Below, piece by piece: positions 1-8,690 of a stretch of DNA of 21,163 bases (positions are counted from its first letter, which is position 1; each line of letters opens with the position of its first letter). This DNA comes from Gracilaria caudata (Eukaryota; Rhodophyta; Florideophyceae; Gracilariales; Gracilariaceae), in assembly GCA_030374735.1 (NCBI GenBank), contig JASCIV010000399.1:1-21163 (forward strand), read 5' to 3'. Position numbers and translations under genes: made by a program. The notes under the pieces are model-generated. The model was not told the origin of the DNA. It made no database searches and saw only the letters and a program-made list of their open reading frames with translations.

Positions 1-843
1 ATAGAACAGAAGAAATGCAATGACAATACCCACACAGACAGCTATTCCTTTTCCGAGCCAGAAGAAAACACCCCCCTCCAGCCGCTCGTCAACAATCAAA
101 TCACGATTCACATCTACATGCTTCCATCTTGATCTGCTGGGATTCATACCGAAGCATACCCAAGGACATCGATGTACCCCCACAGGTTCCCCAACCACTT
201 TTTCTCACACGTGGACTCTTAGGTCCGAGTCCTACCCTGTGGCAAACTTTCTCATTTTCAAATAAATTTGAGTGCGTCCTCGTTCCATTTTCAAGGCTAT
301 TTTATGTATGATGTCCTATTCCGGAGAAATGGATATCATAATCTTCTTTGGGTGGATGCAAAAGTGCACGGATCGCATCAACCATGTCAACGGGTTGCAT
401 TCTTGCCTCACCATTCCTGTTCGTGTAACGAGTAAGCGAGTGGATCACGAATCAAAATCTTGTAGAAACTAAATCATCCACCCACAAAGATCGTATGCAA
501 CAGTAACCATTTCAGGTTGCGGCTGTTCAGAAATGAAGAGATGAAAGGGTAGGGACTAGGATTGGCCGATTAAGATCATGGTTTCTGCGCATATGCTTGC
601 CTTTTGTGCCCTCTTTTGAATGAGTCAGGCCTTGTTTCTAGTGACAAGTAATTCATCTGGAATCATGTTGTGACTTCAATCAGTAGAACACAATGATGAG
701 TTCTGATATCTCCTTCCCTCAAAGCACCCTCCCTAGTTTGAAGTCTGGACTGGATTCATTATATGTTGAGTTCAATTTCTACGAACAATGTTTACTACAC
801 CTCCAAGCAGCACTGACTCGAACAGGTTTTTAGTTCGAATGTC
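1..843. other. Intergenic region, no gene seen
   Basis: I see no convincing gene here. The open frames are short (81 codons or fewer), mutually overlapping and start without any recognisable motif. The right part leads into the promoter of the secreted-protein gene that starts at 969. No tRNA-like T-arm or other RNA gene was seen by eye. Confidence 0.6.
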
Positions 844-866
844 ACCAGAACCCTTCTGGTATATAA
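844..866 (+). promoter_or_regulatory. TATA box with adjoining perfect inverted repeat
   Basis: TATATAA lies at 860-866, about 105 bp before the ATG at 969, a normal distance for a TATA promoter with a leader of roughly 75 nt. Directly before it, ACCAGAA (844-850) and TTCTGGT (854-860) form a perfect 7-bp inverted repeat with a 3-nt centre, sharing one base with the TATA box. A second inverted repeat, TCGAAC/GTTCGA (818-823 and 833-838), lies just upstream. The GAA/TTC content recalls heat-shock elements but the spacing is off by one base, so I do not call it one. The role is inferred from position only. Confidence 0.6.
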
Positions 867-968
867 GAACCCCGGCCACTCTTGCCATCCATCAGAATCT
901 TTCCCCCAACCCGTTCTCCCAATCTGAACATTCGTTTTCTTCTCCTTTTCCCACAACATACAACCGTA

Positions 969-1664
969 ATGAACATCATCGCAGCCTTCTTTCTCTTCGT
1001 GGCCTTTGTAGGCCCAGCCGTCTCTCAGGTGGTTGATATTTGTCCCAGTTTCTGCATCCCTAACCCCAATGGATTCGTAGAGGCTATAGAGCAATGTAAC
1101 GTGCCTTCTCGTCTTAACCTGTGCCAGGTGGAAGACTGCTTCAGCTTCGACGACGGATCTCCCGGATTCAGTTGCACTGTACCACAGAATTCGTTCATTG
1201 TGAGCAACTCGGTGTTCGATACCGAGTCGGCTGATTTAGTTGTTGACTATTCTTGGGGTCCAGAGCAGAGGGATCTTGATTCTGCAACCGCCTTCTTGGA
1301 CAACGTATCTGGAAATGCATGCGATCTCCCAGGCCCATTCATGGTGTTTGGTGGTGACAACACAGGGAATGGTGGCACGGAATTTACTATCGTGGACATC
1401 GAACTGGCACGTCAGCAGTCTTTCTGGACTGATTCCACTTCCGTCACCGCTCGTGCGGATTGGTTTGGGGAAGCGAACCAGGGTCCGGCTACTCTGACGG
1501 TTTATCTGAAGGATAGGGCGACCGCAAGTCCTATTCCCGGAACTCAGCTTTCGATGTTGATCAACCCTGGAGCAGGTACAGGGTGCGCTGTTACTCCAGT
1601 GGGCATTGTGTTCATTGACCGTGGACAATTTGCAACTCGCGTCGCTCTCTCTACATTACTGTAA
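969..1664 (+). CDS. Small secreted 8-cysteine protein, family not recognised
   Basis: 231 residues. I chose the ATG at 969 over the in-frame ATG at 882 because it gives a textbook signal peptide (hydrophobic core IIAAFFLFVAFVG, likely cleavage after AVSQ at residue 20) and because 882 lies only about 16 bp after the TATA box, inside or before the expected transcription start. The mature part has eight cysteines (25, 29, 43, 52, 57, 69, 118, 206), six of them in the first 50 mature residues, consistent with four disulfides in an exported protein. One N-glycosylation sequon (NVS, residue 112). The rest is rich in D, S, T and G and probably beta-stranded. It contains no transmembrane segment after the signal. 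I do not recognise the family; a cell-wall or extracellular-matrix protein is plausible but unproven. No introns are needed to read it. Confidence 0.8.
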   Translation: MNIIAAFFLFVAFVGPAVSQVVDICPSFCIPNPNGFVEAIEQCNVPSRLNLCQVEDCFSFDDGSPGFSCTVPQNSFIVSNSVFDTESADLVVDYSWGPEQRDLDSATAFLDNVSGNACDLPGPFMVFGGDNTGNGGTEFTIVDIELARQQSFWTDSTSVTARADWFGEANQGPATLTVYLKDRATASPIPGTQLSMLINPGAGTGCAVTPVGIVFIDRGQFATRVALSTLL

Positions 1665-3101
1665 CTCGATTATCAAGCTGTAACAGAGCTTTGTTAATTG
1701 ATGCTTTTAAGTTATCATTGTATCTCGAACAATGTTGTTGGGCTAATCTTTATTGTTGCGTAAAAAATATTTGCTTGATTATCAATCTTTTCTCTTTACT
1801 TTTCTTACCTTCCAACACATATACTGGGTTCTGGTTTGAAGTATTTTGTGAGGGTATGCTGTATCATATTATGCCGTGTACAGCGTTTTCATTGTTAGCG
1901 TTTAGCATTCCCGTGTAGCAGTAGCTTCTGAAACTAGCAGTAGCTGTACATGCTAACTGCACGGTTATTTCAACATGCAACCGCGTAAAGAGGAGAGCCA
2001 TTTAATGATATCATTTTTCACAATTCAGCTCTTGATACAGAACCCTAACGAATATGCGATGTCATACAAAGAGATGGTAGTTCCATCCAATTCGGGTCGG
2101 TGTCCCAGTCGACAATGACCAAAGCATAGATCACGTTCTGGACCATCTGAATTCCTCAGTGCAACAAATGTCGTTAGACAAGACGCGAATATCCGATTGA
2201 AACATATCTCTAGTAGCACCTGCGTTTTCTTGCCTTGTTTTTCATTAGCACTAATTACAAAGTTTTAATTTTTCGTATAGATTTTAGTTTGTTAAAACTT
2301 TTCGTTAAATTTTGTTGTAGTTTTCTGATTTACACGACTACATGTGTAAGGCTATCGTGCGCTCTCGTGACTTGCTCGTTTCGTGATCACTTGTTTATTT
2401 AGCCCTGTTGGATGTAATATTCGACTCGGGCAGTGCTCCTTGTTGTCATTGTCAACCGAGAGAGTCTTTCATGAATTGAATCTCGGCACTCGTAATGGCT
2501 GTTCTCCACGGCGCGTGGCGGAGTAACATATTCCTGCAGCGAGAGGAGCTGGGCACGAGAAGACGTGGAGTGGAGGCAGGACGATGCTGAACATCGAACA
2601 TCGTGATCCAAAAAGGATTTGGTGATAATATTTCGGATCAGCTCTCGGAATTGAAGCCCGTCACCCAAAGAAAAGGTGTATTCACGCAATTCTTGCATGC
2701 TAACGATGTTGCCGTGTACGTGCTTATCGATAAGAACGGCACGACAAGCACGAAGGCGCATGTGGCGTTCCCACTGCAGCTCAGCCAGCCCTGCTGCGAA
2801 GCAGTGCTTGCTGACTTGTGCGTACGTTGCAGCCAGTTGCGTCCATCTGCCGGAGCGCAGCTGATCTGGGCCCTTGGTGGTATGCGAGCCCATCTACACG
2901 GGCCTATTTCTACTCCACCGTGTCTGCATATGGGGACGCCCCAATCTCACTCAGATATGACTCTCTTAATTGTCCGTAAATTGTTGGACCGCTTGTTTCA
3001 TTTGTTAACTTGTAGACGCGGTTAAACCGCAGTCGAACCTACAACTAGCAGCTCTGAATAGCCAAGTTCCAAAAATGCACGTTGTCTAGCGCGTACCATC
3101 T
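1665..3101. other. Intergenic region, no convincing gene
   Basis: The left half (to about 2400) is AT-rich and carries the 3' end of the upstream gene. Between 2399 and 3025 two open frames overlap on opposite strands (164 codons minus, 140 codons plus). Neither has a recognisable domain, signal or repeat, and one such length is expected by chance in a window of this size, so I do not call either as a gene. Confidence 0.5.
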
Positions 3102-3842
3102 CTACGCATAGCAGTCCGGGAATTCGTAACGAATGCCCATCACGGTGTCATTCGGTGTCGGAACATCATCCGATGTGACCGGATCGGCGCCCGCGTCCTT
3201 CATTGCCTTTGGAAAGTTGCCCGTTTGATCCATATCCGCCGCGTAGATGGCTTCATGCCATCCCATGTAATCATAGGAAGGATCATTGTTGGTAAAGTTT
3301 CCTTCCGGACTCAGTTTGGCTCGGCCGTAGATAGGAAGCGCAATGCCATTCGGAGCTTGATGGAAACCCTGGCTGCCATGATTCCACCCAGCGTAATTCA
3401 TCACGATCCCTGAAGAGATGTAATCTCCAGTGTTGGTCACCTTCATGATGATGTCATCACAGGTACCAGAATACTTGAATTGCACCACATCGAAGCCCCT
3501 TGGTACGAATCCTTGGTACTGCCCATTGATGAAAACTTCGCAGTAGTCATTGGCAAACACATAGAACAACACATCCTTCACGATCTTGTTGCACGTCTTG
3601 CTTGCGGCACACGCGTAGCCCTCCTCACAATCAGCGTCGCAGGAGCACACTCCGCCGGCTGCAACTTTGGCGGCGCGCGGCGCCGATTTGGTGGCCTTCT
3701 TCAAACAGCTCTTCTCGCGAAGACGAGCCAAGTGCTGACGGGCACACATCTGTTTGCATGCTTTCAGAGTGAGCTTTTGAGCCAGGGTGCTGCCAACAAG
3801 CAACAAAAGCAGAGCGGAAGACACAGTAGAGAACAATCGCAT
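3102..3842 (-). CDS. Secreted Cys-rich protein with predicted beta-sandwich region
   Basis: 246 residues from the ATG at 3842. The upstream in-frame ATG (3896) would put 18 polar and basic residues in front of the signal peptide, so the inner start is preferred. Signal peptide: residues 1-21 (core SSALLLLLVGSTLAQ). Residues 25-62 are basic. Residues 66-84 form a compact cysteine cluster (pattern CxCxxxCxxxxxCxxxxxC) like the small disulfide-knotted modules of extracellular proteins. From about residue 88 to 155 a run of predicted strands with a motif FINGQYQG and later GIVMNYAGW resembles galactose-binding-like (jelly-roll) domains, where an aromatic/Asn-Gly turn precedes a W/F-containing strand. 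Sequons NFT (182) and NDT (231). Likely an extracellular carbohydrate-binding or matrix protein; the fold assignment is inference from strand pattern, not a firm family match. Convergent with the gene at 969-1664. Confidence 0.8.
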   Translation of the reverse strand: MRLFSTVSSALLLLLVGSTLAQKLTLKACKQMCARQHLARLREKSCLKKATKSAPRAAKVAAGGVCSCDADCEEGYACAASKTCNKIVKDVLFYVFANDYCEVFINGQYQGFVPRGFDVVQFKYSGTCDDIIMKVTNTGDYISSGIVMNYAGWNHGSQGFHQAPNGIALPIYGRAKLSPEGNFTNNDPSYDYMGWHEAIYAADMDQTGNFPKAMKDAGADPVTSDDVPTPNDTVMGIRYEFPDCYA

Positions 3843-4916
3843 TTTGGGGGTGGTGAAGAAGCAGATCGGCTTCTGGTGCCGCGGAGTTGGAGACAAACGT
3901 CACCTCAAACTCAACTAAAAAGAAAATATGCAGAAAGGGAAGCAAGGTGCTTCAAATTGGCACGGCATCTGTCAGGTGACCAGAAAATAAAGAATTGTGT
4001 CAGGCCCGACTGGTTGGATTATAGATACACTGGCTGGATTACAGTTGCTGCATCCATTCGCTAAGCCTTCCGTTTCTCGCAGCAGAAGGAACATCAGAAT
4101 CGTCGGTGTTCTAGCAAGTTGAGTGCCACGAGGAGCAGAGCATGAAATGCTTCTGCGTTCCCAAGACCGAGGAAGCGCCTCAAAACTCCTAGAGTTATAT
4201 GTGTGGGCCGTGTCCCCGTCTGCGTCGTGTCCAACGAACTACATGTACACCTTGTCACGGATACTGTCATTCGACAGCCTAACGATGTGGTGTAAGCCAC
4301 TTCAAAACGTGTACACGATGTGCAAAGGTGCGTGTAGAAGAGCTGTACATCTCTTCTCGACTGTCGTCTGCTGTTCTCAAGCAAAAAGAGCTATGCTAAG
4401 CACGACAAGATCTAATCTACGAAGGTAGCACGCTGGACTGGAAGAAATGATCATGCTGGACAAAAGAAACGAAGCCCGTCTGGAGGTTGGCGGGGAAGTC
4501 CTACTCCATGTAGGAGCGGCGGATGCTCGTATACGCGAGTATGCGCGGCTCGTCACTGGGACACTCGAAGATAGAACTACGATCTAAAACACTCTCAAAT
4601 ATCGCTAGCTCGAGAAGAAGTACTCCGGCGTCGACCAGTGGGAAACGTCGTACACAATTCGATTGCGGTGCGGAGCAGCACAAAAGGTGTGCAATGTCTT
4701 CTTCTTCTTTATTGTGAGCGCGTATCGTTCATTATTCAATGACGCGTGGGGATCGCTTATAACCCCCAGCAACCTATAATACGTCCCGGAGTTAGCCTAC
4801 GCATTGGCTGTATAGCTACAACCGTGTTACGCTCACTTAATGCTCAGCTTGATCTCTTAAAACGAATTAGACCTCTAAGGCGCTCTCTATCTGCGTGAGC
4901 ATTTCGCTACCGACGT
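3843..4916. other. Intergenic: upstream region of the minus-strand secreted gene
   Basis: No gene supported. It contains the presumed promoter of the gene at 3102-3842 (minus strand) and, at 4009-4048, two 20-bp near-copies in direct repeat (16 of 20 positions identical). Open frames here are at most about 100 codons and lack recognisable features. Confidence 0.5.
4009..4048. repeat. 20-bp direct repeat, two imperfect copies
   Basis: Copies at 4009-4028 and 4029-4048 begin ACTGG(T/C)TGGATTA and agree at 16 of 20 positions, head to tail with no spacer. They lie about 170-200 bp before the start of the minus-strand gene at 3102-3842. A protein-binding element is possible; chance duplication is equally possible. 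Confidence 0.5.
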
Positions 4917-5762
4917 GTGTGCAATGTCCATTCGCGAGATGCACCGTTCTCTTTGTGTCCCCCAGGAACAACAAGTGGCCTCTGCTTCGATGCTATAACG
5001 ATTGTGGGCATTAAGGAAACTGGTACACGCAGAGTTACACAGGTGATGAAAGCTTTGAACGATGTTGGAATCGATGAACTACAGCACCGAGTGACGTGGC
5101 AGAGAACAGCCTACAGCTGAAGGTACATGAAGATATCCTCGATATTCTGAGGTCTGACGGTGATGATTTTGGGAGCGACTGTCAGGAAATTATTTTACTG
5201 GAAGTCCACGACTACCCAACACAACGAAACAAACATGACATCATTGGTCAACGTCGTGAACTCCCTAGCAAAAGAGATTGGTGGGGTGTGAATACTGACG
5301 GCAATTTGTTGGAGAACATAATAAGACGTGAATGAGTTGGACGGTATCATCCGTTTGCTCGTCATCCCGCAGTAGATTGTAAAGCTTCTGAGAGATTATG
5401 GAATCTTCGCAGTGGAGAATAACATTGCCATCGGCACTGAAGCTCTGAGTAATGCGTCTACGGAAGAGGTTGCCGAAAAAAGAAAGTCTGAGGATCTTTT
5501 CGGAAACAACTTGATTGAGAGTCCATGCAATAATTCGAAACCCGCGAGAAGCCTATTTCGGTTCAATGGTCATCTGGTAAGCCATGCATCGACATCTAAT
5601 TTACGACAAAGTTATAGGATGATATGCAGATTGCAGACCAAGTCGATGTATAATTACTCTTATCACCCTATCTCCTCTGCTGATCAGTTTCTACAATACT
5701 ACAAAGCATGTCACCATTCATATGCTACTCTGCAAATGCAGTATCAAAACTCTTGTGTGTAA
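4917..5762 (+). pseudogene. Possible decayed coding stretch, product unknown
   Basis: Successive plus-strand frames look protein-like but none is long: 4917-5120 (67 codons), 5096-5335 in another frame (about 79), and a third piece that becomes open around 5325, is broken by a TAG at 5373-5375, and continues to 5762. The pieces are rich in leucine, isoleucine and charged residues in a helical rhythm (for example KLLRDYGIFAVENN), and meet end to end with frame changes, which is the pattern of an old gene broken by indels. An intron-containing gene is an alternative, but I could not find a convincing splice solution. I recognise no family. Low confidence. Confidence 0.25.
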
Positions 5763-5773
5763 GCCAGAGCGAT

Positions 5774-8047
5774 TCATGCGAACAAAATTTTCATCCCCAC
5801 CTTGACAAACCCTTCTTCATCAAGCACATTATCATCCCTTTCATGATCCGCCAGCAGAGCATCTACGTCTGAATCGTTCCAATCCTCACTGGTCCTCTTG
5901 AATGACAATGGTGCTCGGGAAGAATATGCCCCACTGCCGGACTCCTCAAACAATACATGTAACAGCCGCTTTGCAAAATTAGTTCTCAGAACCTTCCTTG
6001 ACCTTGTAGCAATCCTGAATCTTTCACGTAGCTCGGGTGGCTCCCGTATAACAGTGGGATACATTTTCCGTAACTGGTTAAAAGATTTTATGAAAGCATC
6101 CACATCGAGTAAACACGAGCCCTGATCCATCCGTTCCAAGACAACATTTTCGACATCATCCCTAGTTACATTTTCCACAGAACCAGTTTGACTTAGATGC
6201 AGCTGCAGTATATGTTGCAGCTCCGGTACTGCATCCTGAGCAGTGACCGTTTGTTCACTCAAATCAGACCTGGATGAAAGAACCGTGAATCTTTCCCGTA
6301 ACTCAGCTTCTTCTTCTTCTTCCTGTGACTTGTTAAAGTATTCGGAATCCCTAAGATCTTCTATTACAATTGCAAGACGCGCTTGTAGATTTGGGAGCGT
6401 CTTAAAGTCGGTGTGCTCCATAACGGCCTCGATTCGTTGTCGGGTAACGGGGTCTAATTTGCTGATGCATTGGTCGCTCGTGAGGACGGACACGGTGTGG
6501 AAGTTACTAATGTCCACGGCCGAAATCTCGTTCACTGCAATGGTTCCGACTGAGCTGACCTGCTCTGCATTGAATCCGAAAGCGAGCTCCGTGGCAGAAA
6601 ACGACGCGCCTGCAAGAACACCGCCAATGACGGGAATGATAGCCAGACAGAAGGAAAGGAGGCCTGCGATTGTTCGGTTCCGCTGCTGCTTTCGAAGCAA
6701 GCCATGAAGCTGCTGTAAGCTGGCGCCCAAATTCTTCATATCAGAGAGCATTTGCTGCTGCCCTTCGCACAAATGCTGGAACTTCTTGGCGGCTTGGGTA
6801 GTCCATTGCTCGAGAGCATAGACGCGCTGGTGAAGACAGTTGATTTCTCGCGCGACAGAGACAAGGGCGGAGTGCATGTCCAAGCGCGTCTGACGGATCT
6901 CCGAGCGAAGATCGGCGACAATCTTGACCAATACGGCGTTTCCATTGCGTATGAAGTTCTTCCCCTCGGCGTACGACAATATGCTGGTCAGCCAGAACTT
7001 CTGCTCGACGGTGAGAGGAAACTTGGTGACAGGCAGGTAAACGTTCTCCAAGAGGTAGTCACGGCTTCCGCCGAATGCAGTGAGTTGCGACCGCGTGAGG
7101 ACGCGCTGACGCACGGCGAGCAGCAATAGATAGTGAGCGAGCACAAAATTCGAGAATGAGGTGACGTGCTCGGCCTTCAGTGCGGCGAGCAGCTGTTGCT
7201 GGGTGATCACGGAGGTCTTTGCGTGCAGCCATACCTTCTGTAGTTCGTTAAGCGGCGCGACGTTGTCATTGTGGTCGCTTGCAAGTTGCGAGAAAGATGG
7301 AGATGGTTGTTGGCGCGGGACTGTGCACATCTGTTGAGCGACGTAACTGTGTTTGCGTAAGATGGACAGGGGTGTCTTTCCGTTGTTGTTCTGTTTGAGT
7401 GGGTCCGCGCCGGCGCGCCACAGCTCGAGCGCGATGGACAATTCATCGTACATCGCAGCGCCGTGCAGCGGCGTTTCCCCCGATTTGTTGGTGCAGTTAA
7501 CGTCGGCGCCACGGGCCAGAAGCGCTTCTACTACCGCTGCGTGTCCATTCTGTGCGGCGTAGTGCAACGCGGTGCAGCCCTCATTATTTGTGCAGGTCAT
7601 TTCGGCGCCGTTTGCCAGTAGCGCATACACAACGGGCGCGCTTCCGCATCCAGCGGCCAAGTGCAACGCAGTCCACCCACGTTCGTCAGCGCCATTCACG
7701 TCGGCGCCTTTCGAAAGCAGAGACGTCACATGCTCCAAATGTCCGGCTCCCGCCACTTCACGCAGCGTGCGCTGCCTGCATTCTGGTGGCACATGGTCGT
7801 AGCTTAAGACAGGAGGTTCTTCTGGCACATGGTCGTAGTTTAAGACAGGAGCAAACATTGTTCGCTTCCGCGCGCAAAGCAGCCATCGCAATCGAGCAAA
7901 CATTGTTTCCTGCCGCGCGCAACGCAGCCATCGCAATCGCCGCCAATGCCATGCCAATTTATATCGCCGCCGCCTCCACATATCTTCGTAGCTATCTACC
8001 GTTGTACACGCCCACCTCGAGATCGCGCGCTCGCCGTCTTGCGACAT
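5774..8047 (-). CDS. Ankyrin-repeat protein with helical region and hydrophobic segment
   Basis: 757 residues from the furthest ATG; the true start could be M23, M49 or M64, since the first 65 residues are Arg/Trp-rich and made of duplicated DNA. Residues 92-232 hold about four ankyrin repeats with clear signatures (GWTALHLAA, CTALHYAAQNGH, ETPLHGAA, and hairpins GADVN). Residues 265-455 are helical with heptad-like stretches, probably coiled coil (about 370-455). Residues 458-490 form a glycine-rich hydrophobic segment (IIPVIGGVLAGASFSA) long enough for a membrane helix or hairpin. The tail has a glutamate run (576-580), two ELRERF motifs (582 and 672), and an acidic end. Ankyrins bind partner proteins; the rest is not a family I recognise. 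The order sensor-like repeats, coil, hydrophobic segment recalls membrane-acting signalling or cell-death proteins, which is only an analogy. A broken ankyrin remnant lies just upstream on the same strand. Confidence 0.85.
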   Translation of the reverse strand: MSQDGERAISRWACTTVDSYEDMWRRRRYKLAWHWRRLRWLRCARQETMFARLRWLLCARKRTMFAPVLNYDHVPEEPPVLSYDHVPPECRQRTLREVAGAGHLEHVTSLLSKGADVNGADERGWTALHLAAGCGSAPVVYALLANGAEMTCTNNEGCTALHYAAQNGHAAVVEALLARGADVNCTNKSGETPLHGAAMYDELSIALELWRAGADPLKQNNNGKTPLSILRKHSYVAQQMCTVPRQQPSPSFSQLASDHNDNVAPLNELQKVWLHAKTSVITQQQLLAALKAEHVTSFSNFVLAHYLLLLAVRQRVLTRSQLTAFGGSRDYLLENVYLPVTKFPLTVEQKFWLTSILSYAEGKNFIRNGNAVLVKIVADLRSEIRQTRLDMHSALVSVAREINCLHQRVYALEQWTTQAAKKFQHLCEGQQQMLSDMKNLGASLQQLHGLLRKQQRNRTIAGLLSFCLAIIPVIGGVLAGASFSATELAFGFNAEQVSSVGTIAVNEISAVDISNFHTVSVLTSDQCISKLDPVTRQRIEAVMEHTDFKTLPNLQARLAIVIEDLRDSEYFNKSQEEEEEAELRERFTVLSSRSDLSEQTVTAQDAVPELQHILQLHLSQTGSVENVTRDDVENVVLERMDQGSCLLDVDAFIKSFNQLRKMYPTVIREPPELRERFRIATRSRKVLRTNFAKRLLHVLFEESGSGAYSSRAPLSFKRTSEDWNDSDVDALLADHERDDNVLDEEGFVKVGMKILFA
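7787..7851 (-). repeat. 36-bp in-frame tandem duplication in the ankyrin gene
   Basis: The block starting TGGCACATGGTCGTAG at 7787 recurs at 7823, a 36-bp period. On the minus strand it gives two 12-residue copies (PVLNYDHVPEEP and PVLSYDHVPPEC, residues 67-90). The period is a multiple of three and differences are mostly conservative, so the frame has been kept after duplication. Confidence 0.85.
7851..7940 (-). repeat. 45-bp in-frame tandem duplication in the ankyrin gene
   Basis: The block starting GCAAACATTG at 7851 recurs at 7896, a 45-bp period. On the minus strand it encodes two 15-residue Arg/Trp/Cys-rich copies (RLRWLRCARQETMFA and RLRWLLCARKRTMFA, residues 37-66). It abuts the 36-bp duplication, so the N-terminus was built by two separate local duplications. 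Both copies end in Met-Phe-Ala, offering alternative start codons. Confidence 0.85.
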
Positions 8048-8069
8048 TCGCTTGTGTGGATGCCATTTG

Positions 8070-8510
8070 CCACCGTGCGTCCACCACTGCCACGCGTCCG
8101 AAATCAGTACAACGTAGTCCAGCCATGTTCGTTTATGCCATCCACGTCGGAGCCGCTCCCGCAGCAGTCTCGTGACTGCAACGTTACAAAGGTAGTTCCA
8201 AATCGGCGTCGCTCACAACTTTTGCAGCAGCACACTTGTTGCGCATGACAATTCGCCTGATTGTTTGCTGGCGCGAGGAAGCCTCGCTGCCACAGCCAAC
8301 CGCCGCTACCGTCGCGCCTTTGGATATCGTGCCTCAGCGCCGTCATGCACTCGCCGATAGATAGAGCCATCAGCATCCCCGTTTCTCCGCTTCGTGCGCT
8401 GCTGTTCGCTCCATCTCCACCACTCTAGCGCGCCACACGTTGGTCGCTGCCAACTATTCGTCTTTATCTGACGAATGATACAGGCCAGCCTTGCTCTCGT
8501 GTTCATGAAG
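8070..8510 (-). pseudogene. Broken ankyrin-repeat remnant upstream of the ankyrin gene
   Basis: On the minus strand, 8104-8160 reads SGSDVDGINEHGWTTLY followed by a stop. This is a recognisable ankyrin turn and first helix: compare GADVNGADERGWTALHL in the neighbouring gene. Just after the stop, in a shifted frame, 8073-8095 reads RVAVVDAR, matching the second ankyrin helix (compare AAVVEALL). Further upstream (about 8330-8430) pieces such as MALSIGECMTALR and VVEMERTAAHEAEKRG look like more repeats in different frames. I read this as lost N-terminal repeats of the 5774-8047 gene or a decayed neighbouring copy. Exact limits are uncertain. Confidence 0.5.
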
Positions 8511-8589
8511 CCTGATACTATCTGATATCTCGGGACGAACTGTTACGTTACAATACTTTGGACTTTGCTGTGGTGCTGTAGCTCCGTCC

Positions 8590-8690
8590 CGAACCGCCTC
8601 CATGGCGTGATTGTTGTCGCCAAATCGGCTGAGCTCACGAATAAGTCGTCGCTAACTCAGGTCCTCAACCTTTTGGCTGCCGCCAGGTCA
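8590..8690. repeat. Diverged duplicated block, copy A
   Basis: Shares GCTGAGCTCAC (8628-8638), a 21-bp block at 8670-8690 (CTTTTGGCTGCCGCC then AGGTCA) and a weaker CCGCCTCC segment, in the same order and similar spacing, with 9380-9498. On the minus strand the second block reads VDLAAAKRLRT against ADLAAAQRWRT in the other copy, so the ancestor may have been coding. Confidence 0.5.

Noticed and set aside
844..858. Heat-shock element
   Set aside because: GAA and TTC are separated by three bases rather than two and no third unit is in phase.
2399..3025. Overlapping opposite-strand open frames of 164 and 140 codons
   Set aside because: No domain, signal peptide or repeat in either, they overlap each other, and an open run of this size is expected about once by chance in 21 kb read in six frames.
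7552..8175. 207-codon plus-strand frame opposite the ankyrin gene
   Set aside because: It is the antisense shadow of the repeat-rich ankyrin N-terminus; the minus strand has unmistakable ankyrin motifs.
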